A DNA stretch of 36,242 nucleotides from positions 1 to 36,242 of the forward strand of contig NZ_CAJKIS010000025.1 of NCBI RefSeq assembly GCF_905200055.1. Direction: 5' to 3'. The DNA is from an uncultured Fusobacterium sp. GTDB taxonomy: Bacteria > Fusobacteriota > Fusobacteriia > Fusobacteriales > Fusobacteriaceae. A program made the position numbers and the translations under genes. The notes under the pieces are model-generated. The model was not told the origin of the DNA. It was given only the letters and a program-made list of their open reading frames with translations, and ran no database searches. Positions 32,596 to 36,242 of this stretch are shown piece after piece. The first letter of the stretch is position 1. Each line of letters starts with the position of its first letter.

Positions 32596-33535
32596 CTCTT
32601 CTTTTATACTCCTTTTCTGCTATCTCTGCCCAGTTAGGTCTCGCTATCATAGCTCTGCCAACTGCTACAAAGTCTAAAAGATTATTTTCTATTAACCAAC
32701 TAGCTTCGCTCTCTTTTTTTATTTTTCTAACACCTATAACAGGAATATTAACTCTTTTTTTAATCTCTGTTCCCATATATATTACCCAATCTAAAGGGAA
32801 ATCTTCAGGTATATCTATTTTTTCCTTTTGCTTCATATCAGGATTAGGAGTTCCACTTGAAACATGTAACAGATCTATTCCTAATGTCTCAAGATATTTT
32901 GCTATCTCTATTCCATCTTGAAGTTCAGGTTCATTTCCACCCATTCTATAACCTAAAATAAAATTATCATCAAAAAGGTATCTTGTATCCTCAATCAACT
33001 TTTTAGAGAAAAACATTCTTTTTTCAAAAGTTCCACCATATTTATCCTCTCTTAAATTCCAAATTCTTGAATTAAGTTGAGAAATAAGATATGTATGTGC
33101 TCCGTGAATCTCTATTCCGTCAAAACCTGCTTTTTTAGCTCTAACAAAAGCTAACTTAAATTTTTCTAATATATCATCAAGTAAACTTTCTGGCACATCT
33201 TTTATTCTCTCTTTAAAACCTGCATGATGAAGTTGAATTAGAGCTGGAACATTATATTCATGACAAGTATCAGCTATTCTTTTTAGTCCCTCTATAAACT
33301 TATCATCCCATATTCCTAATTGATTATCTCTCAATTTTCCATCTTCTGCTACTGCTGAAGCTTCTACAATAACTAATCCCACTCCCCCAGCACAAACATC
33401 TCTATACCATTCAACTACTTTATCTGTTACAAAACCATCTGTACCCACCATAGAAAATCTTACTAATGGTGGAAGTACAATTCTATTCTTTAATTTTAAA
33501 TTTTTTATATTTACTTTATCAAATAATGTTGCCAT
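32582..33535 (-). CDS. Old yellow enzyme-type NADH:flavin oxidoreductase
   Basis: A 317-residue FMN-dependent TIM-barrel oxidoreductase of the old yellow enzyme group. Motifs are LKNRIVLPPLVRFSMVG at the start, ALIQLHHAGF, FDGIEIHGAHTYLISQLNSRIWNLREDKYGG (the family signature), and VAVGRAMIARPNWA at the C-terminal phosphate-binding end. It lacks the extra NADH/FeS domain of the long enoate reductases and is a little shorter than typical OYEs. It heads the operon with earP and efp, overlapping earP by 14 bases, though a link to translation is unknown. The ATG follows GAGGAATC, and a TATAAT lies at 33568-33563. Confidence 0.9.
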   Translation of the reverse strand: MATLFDKVNIKNLKLKNRIVLPPLVRFSMVGTDGFVTDKVVEWYRDVCAGGVGLVIVEASAVAEDGKLRDNQLGIWDDKFIEGLKRIADTCHEYNVPALIQLHHAGFKERIKDVPESLLDDILEKFKLAFVRAKKAGFDGIEIHGAHTYLISQLNSRIWNLREDKYGGTFEKRMFFSKKLIEDTRYLFDDNFILGYRMGGNEPELQDGIEIAKYLETLGIDLLHVSSGTPNPDMKQKEKIDIPEDFPLDWVIYMGTEIKKRVNIPVIGVRKIKKESEASWLIENNLLDFVAVGRAMIARPNWAEIAEKEYKRRDANK

Positions 33536-33645
33536 GATTCCTCGCTATCTTTAAATTTTTACATTATATTCTATCATACTTTTTATTTTTTTCAAATTTA
33601 ATTATCCTTAGTTTTTTCATTTAATTTGCCTTTATTAATATAAAA

Positions 33646-33654
33646 TGTTATAAT
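33646..33654 (+). promoter_or_regulatory. Extended -10 promoter of the ABC-F gene
   Basis: TGTTATAAT is a perfect extended -10, 74 bases before the start codon. The leader of about 68 bases is AT-rich. I saw no clear terminator or leader peptide of the kind that controls antibiotic-resistance ABC-F genes. Confidence 0.5.
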
Positions 33655-33728
33655 ATGGTAGTTTTGTATTGATGAGAAATTTAATTTTTTAATTAATAAA
33701 TATTTTTTAGTAGGAGGATATATTTTAA

Positions 33729-35357
33729 ATGATCGCAACTAGTAATCTTGGTATGAGATTTTCTGGAAGAAAGCTTTTTGAAGATGTAAACTTAAAGTTT
33801 ACTCCTGGAAACTGTTACGGACTTATTGGAGCTAACGGAGCTGGAAAATCTACATTTGTAAAAATTCTTTCTGGAGCTTTAGAACCTACAGAGGGAGAAA
33901 TAATTTTTGATAAAAATAAAAGAATGGCAGTATTAAAACAAGACCACTTTGCTCACGAAGAGGATGAAGTTTTAAATGTTGTACTTATGGGCCATAAAAA
34001 ACTTTGGGATATTATTGTAGAAAAAAATGAAATCTATTCTAAAAGTGAGTTTACTGATGAAGATGGAATAAGAGCTGCTGAGCTTGAAGGGGAGTTTGCT
34101 GAACTTAATGGTTGGGAAGCTGAAACTGAAGCTGAAACTCTTTTAATGGGACTTGGAGTTGATATTGCTGACCACCACAAACTTATGAAAGAGTTAAGTG
34201 AGCCTATAAAAGTTAAAGTTCTTCTTGCTCAAGCTTTATTTGGACAACCTGATGTTTTACTTCTAGACGAGCCTACAAACGGACTTGATATCAAAGCTAT
34301 AACATGGCTAGAAAACTTCCTTATGGACTTAGACAATACTACTGTAATTGTTGTTTCACATGATAGACACTTCTTAAATAAAGTTTGTACTCATATTACA
34401 GATATTGACTATGGAAAAATTAAAATGTATGTTGGAAACTATGATTTCTGGTATGAATCAAATGAATTAATGGTAAAACTTCTATCAGCTAAGAATAAAA
34501 AACTTGAACAAAAAAGACAAGAGTTACAAGAATTTATTGCTAGATTCAGTGCCAATGCTTCTAAATCTAAACAAGCAACTTCAAGAAAGAAACTTCTTGA
34601 TAAACTTCAACTTGAAGATATGCAAGTTTCTAACAGAAAATATCCATTTATTGAATTTAAACAAGAGAGAGAAGCTGGAAATAACCTTCTTAAAGTAGAA
34701 AATCTTTCTAAAACAGTAGATGGAGTTAAATTAATTGACAATTTAACATTTACAATTAACACAGGTGATAAAGTAGTATTTTTAGCTAAAAATGACCTTG
34801 TAAAAACAACTCTTTTATCAATTTTATCTGGAGAAATCGAACCAGATTCAGGATCATATACTTGGGGAATTACAACTTCTCAAGCATATATGCCAAAAGA
34901 TAATAGTAAATTCTTTGAAAATAAAGATCTAAATCTAATTGATTGGTTAAGACCATATTCTCCTGATCAACATGATTCTTTTGTAAGAGGTTTCTTAGGA
35001 AGAATGTTATTCTCTGGGGAGGAAGCTTTAAAAAGTTGTACTGTTCTTTCAGGGGGAGAAAAGGTAAGATGTATGCTTGCAAAAATGATGCTTACAAATG
35101 CTAATGTTCTTATGTTTGACAACCCTAATGACCACTTAGATCTTGAATCAATTACATCTTTAAATAAGGCTCTTATCAACTTTAAAGGGACTCTATTATT
35201 TGGTGCTCATGACCATGAGTTTATTCAAACAGTAGCAAATAGAATTATAGAAATTACTCCTAATGGAATAGTAGATAAAATGATGACTTATGATGAATAT
35301 CTTGAAGATGAAGCTATTCAACAAAGATTAGAAGAGTTATACAACGAAGCAAAATAA
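33729..35357 (+). CDS. YbiT/YkpA-type ABC-F ATPase with one degenerate ATP site
   Basis: A 542-residue cytosolic ABC-F protein that should bind the ribosomal E site. It is close to YbiT/YkpA by eye (MIATSNLGMRFSGRKLFEDV, ARFSANASKSKQATSR linker). Nucleotide domain 1 has a good Walker A (GANGAGKST, 34-42) and Walker B (LLLDEPTN, Glu181), but its signature is LSEPI (156-160) instead of LSGGE. Domain 2 has a normal signature (LSGGE, 440-444), but its Walker A is AKNDLVKTT (353-361) and Walker B is FDNPNDHLD with Asn465 replacing the catalytic Glu. So one composite site looks intact and the other is worn on both sides. YbiT itself has a poor first signature. The ATG follows GGAGG with a long gap. 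Confidence 0.9.
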   Translation: MIATSNLGMRFSGRKLFEDVNLKFTPGNCYGLIGANGAGKSTFVKILSGALEPTEGEIIFDKNKRMAVLKQDHFAHEEDEVLNVVLMGHKKLWDIIVEKNEIYSKSEFTDEDGIRAAELEGEFAELNGWEAETEAETLLMGLGVDIADHHKLMKELSEPIKVKVLLAQALFGQPDVLLLDEPTNGLDIKAITWLENFLMDLDNTTVIVVSHDRHFLNKVCTHITDIDYGKIKMYVGNYDFWYESNELMVKLLSAKNKKLEQKRQELQEFIARFSANASKSKQATSRKKLLDKLQLEDMQVSNRKYPFIEFKQEREAGNNLLKVENLSKTVDGVKLIDNLTFTINTGDKVVFLAKNDLVKTTLLSILSGEIEPDSGSYTWGITTSQAYMPKDNSKFFENKDLNLIDWLRPYSPDQHDSFVRGFLGRMLFSGEEALKSCTVLSGGEKVRCMLAKMMLTNANVLMFDNPNDHLDLESITSLNKALINFKGTLLFGAHDHEFIQTVANRIIEITPNGIVDKMMTYDEYLEDEAIQQRLEELYNEAK

Positions 35358-35389
35358 TTTTTTGATATTTATTGAGTTTATCTGTCATT

Positions 35390-35427
35390 AAAAAGCCTGT
35401 TAGATACTTTTATTTGATAGGCTTTTT
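35390..35427 (+). terminator. ABC-F terminator
   Basis: The stem AAAAAGCCT / AGGCTTTTT with a 20-nt loop ends in a T run about 33 bases past the ABC-F stop. Confidence 0.75.
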
Positions 35428-35481
35428 ATATTAAAAAATATTATAAGTATCTTTTTACCATAAAAAAATTGTTTTTTACTA

Positions 35482-35509
35482 TTGCAAAAAATTTAAAATT
35501 TTATATAAT
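35482..35509 (+). promoter_or_regulatory. Promoter of the sigma-factor gene
   Basis: TTGCAA (35482-35487) is followed after 16 bases by a perfect TATAAT (35504-35509). Transcription would begin near 35516, giving a leader of about 79 bases. Confidence 0.55.
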
Positions 35510-35532
35510 ATACACGTAAAACAATCTTATAT

Positions 35533-35590
35533 ACTGGGTAAGGATTTTATCAATTTCTACAGTCAGGACTAAAAAATATTTTTAGGAGGG
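35533..35590 (+). other. Potentially structured leader of the sigma-factor mRNA
   Basis: The leader is less AT-rich than its surroundings. It holds ACTG (35533-35536) that can pair with CAGT (35560-35563), an overlapping alternative AGTC-AG-GACT (35561-35570), and a perfect 7-bp hairpin CTAAAAA-ATA-TTTTTAG (35569-35585) whose last base is the first of the GGAGGG ribosome site. The alternatives cannot all form at once. It matches no riboswitch class I know. Confidence 0.35.
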
Positions 35591-35594
35591 AGAA

Positions 35595-36188
35595 ATGATA
35601 AACATTCAAACTATTCATGCAGCAAAAAATGGTGATGAAGATGCTATGCAACAAATTTTTAGAGAATTTAAACAATTGATTCTACTAAAAACAAAAAATT
35701 ATTTTTTCTATGGTGCTGATAAGGAGGATGTATTACAAGAGGCAAGAATAGGCCTTTTAAAAGCTATTAATGCCTATGATGAATCAAAAAAAGCTTCTTT
35801 TTCTACTTTTGCTATTTTATGTATTAAACGTCAAATTATAACTGCCATAAAAAATTCAAATTCAGGTAAAAATAGGATTCTAAATCTGGCAATGTCTAAT
35901 ACAAATGAAAGTGATGAAGATCTTGATGTAACATATGAAAATCGTTCTTTTGCTTTTTATAATCCAGAAGAGATTTATTTAGGTAAAGAAAAGATGAGAT
36001 ATTTAAATGAATATTTAAAAACTCATTTAAGTAAAATGGAGAATGAAATTTTTGAATATATGCTTGCAGAGATGACTTATACTGAAATAGCAGAAAAAAC
36101 TGGCAGAGAACTTAAATCAGTAGATAATACTATTCAAAGAATTAAGAAAAAATTAAAAACTTTCATAAATGAATATGATAAAGATTAA
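35595..36188 (+). CDS. sigH: Sigma-H-like RNA polymerase sigma factor
   Basis: A 197-residue sigma-70 family factor with regions 2 and 4 only. Region 2 (about 20-92) reads NYFFYGADKEDVLQEARIGL...FSTFAILCIKRQIITAIKNS, very close to Bacillus SigH, and region 4 (about 145-190) ends TYTEIAEKTGRELKSVDNTIQRIKKKL, again SigH-like. It lacks region 1.1 and has a short linker. In Bacillus SigH drives post-exponential, competence and early sporulation genes. A diderm non-sporulator would use it for something else, perhaps competence or stress, and the regulon is unknown. The ATG follows GGAGGG. No anti-sigma gene is adjacent within the window. Confidence 0.85.
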   Translation: MINIQTIHAAKNGDEDAMQQIFREFKQLILLKTKNYFFYGADKEDVLQEARIGLLKAINAYDESKKASFSTFAILCIKRQIITAIKNSNSGKNRILNLAMSNTNESDEDLDVTYENRSFAFYNPEEIYLGKEKMRYLNEYLKTHLSKMENEIFEYMLAEMTYTEIAEKTGRELKSVDNTIQRIKKKLKTFINEYDKD

Positions 36189-36196
36189 TATAAAAG

Positions 36197-36242
36197 GGGC
36201 TGTTGCAAATTGATGATTTTTAATCATTAATTTGCTCAGCTC
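36197..36242 (+). terminator. Terminator after the sigma-factor gene, cut by the window end
   Basis: GCTG (36199-36202) pairs with CAGC (36237-36240), GCAAATT (36205-36211) with AATTTGC (36229-36235), and TGATT with AATCA at the tip. The expected T run would begin just past the last base. Its position 9 bases after the stop supports a terminator. Confidence 0.6.

Noticed and set aside
34870..35179. Two antisense frames inside the ABC-F gene
   Set aside because: They mirror the codon pattern of the ABC-F gene on the other strand and have no supporting signals.
35520..35575. Purine-riboswitch-like words (TATA, TTTCTAC, GACTA) before the sigma-factor gene
   Set aside because: Only six bases separate TTTCTAC from GACTA, leaving no room for P3, and no P1 stem closes the structure.
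271..36188. CRISPR arrays, tRNA, rRNA or insertion sequences
   Set aside because: No regularly spaced repeats, cloverleaf sequences, rRNA segments or element ends were found on either strand.

Overview
The window reads as chromosome from a Fusobacterium-like, AT-rich bacterium with two membranes. The evidence is the very low GC content, AT-saturated spacers, strong GGAGG ribosome sites, occasional TTG starts, an outer-membrane MlaA homologue, an EarP/EF-P(Arg32) pair, AddAB rather than RecBCD, and a sigma-H-like factor in an otherwise diderm gene set. The genus is inferred from style and content; no rRNA or tRNA is present to confirm it. No CRISPR array, insertion sequence, prophage, tRNA or rRNA was seen, and no gene-free stretch exceeds about 300 bases.

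Layout. 1-2.8 kb (minus): guaA with a terminator-like hairpin in its leader, preceded by a Cof-type HAD phosphatase. 2.9-5 kb (plus): a YihX-like HAD phosphatase and an XRE-TPR regulator. 5-8.6 kb (minus): a DUF3298-type lipoprotein and the trkA-trkH potassium uptake operon. 8.8-11 kb (plus): a MATE exporter and a second Cof phosphatase. 11.1-12.7 kb (plus): a preQ1-I riboswitch and terminator controlling a QueL-like radical SAM protein and a YhhQ-type transporter, a queuosine-precursor salvage unit. 12.7-15.5 kb: a Mu/TniA-type transposase homologue without its acidic catalytic residues, divergent from a glucose-type PTS EIICB; a perfect 38-bp palindrome covers the predicted -10 of the transposase-like gene. 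15.7-21.3 kb (minus): threonine ammonia-lyase, exported alpha/beta hydrolase, MlaA, PepV dipeptidase and a DUF2156 protein. 21.4-28.6 kb (minus): MATE, addB and addA. 28.7-30.2 kb (minus): purC with a PurBox-like site upstream, and rubrerythrin with a PerR-box-like operator. 30.4-33.5 kb: a GNAT acetyltransferase, then the minus-strand operon OYE oxidoreductase-earP-efp. 33.7-36.2 kb (plus): a YbiT-type ABC-F protein with one ATP site degenerate, and a sigma-H-like factor with a potentially structured leader. The window ends inside what looks like the next terminator hairpin.

The best candidate for something undescribed is the 12.7-14.0 kb locus: a catalytically dead transposase that appears to have become a DNA-binding regulator, with its own operator-like palindrome and a divergent sugar PTS gene. 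Secondary points are the riboswitch-controlled queuosine salvage pair, the asymmetric ABC-F protein, the exported hydrolase-MlaA pair, and the candidate PurBox and PerR boxes. All functional statements come from reading the sequence and from remembered family features; no database search was run.
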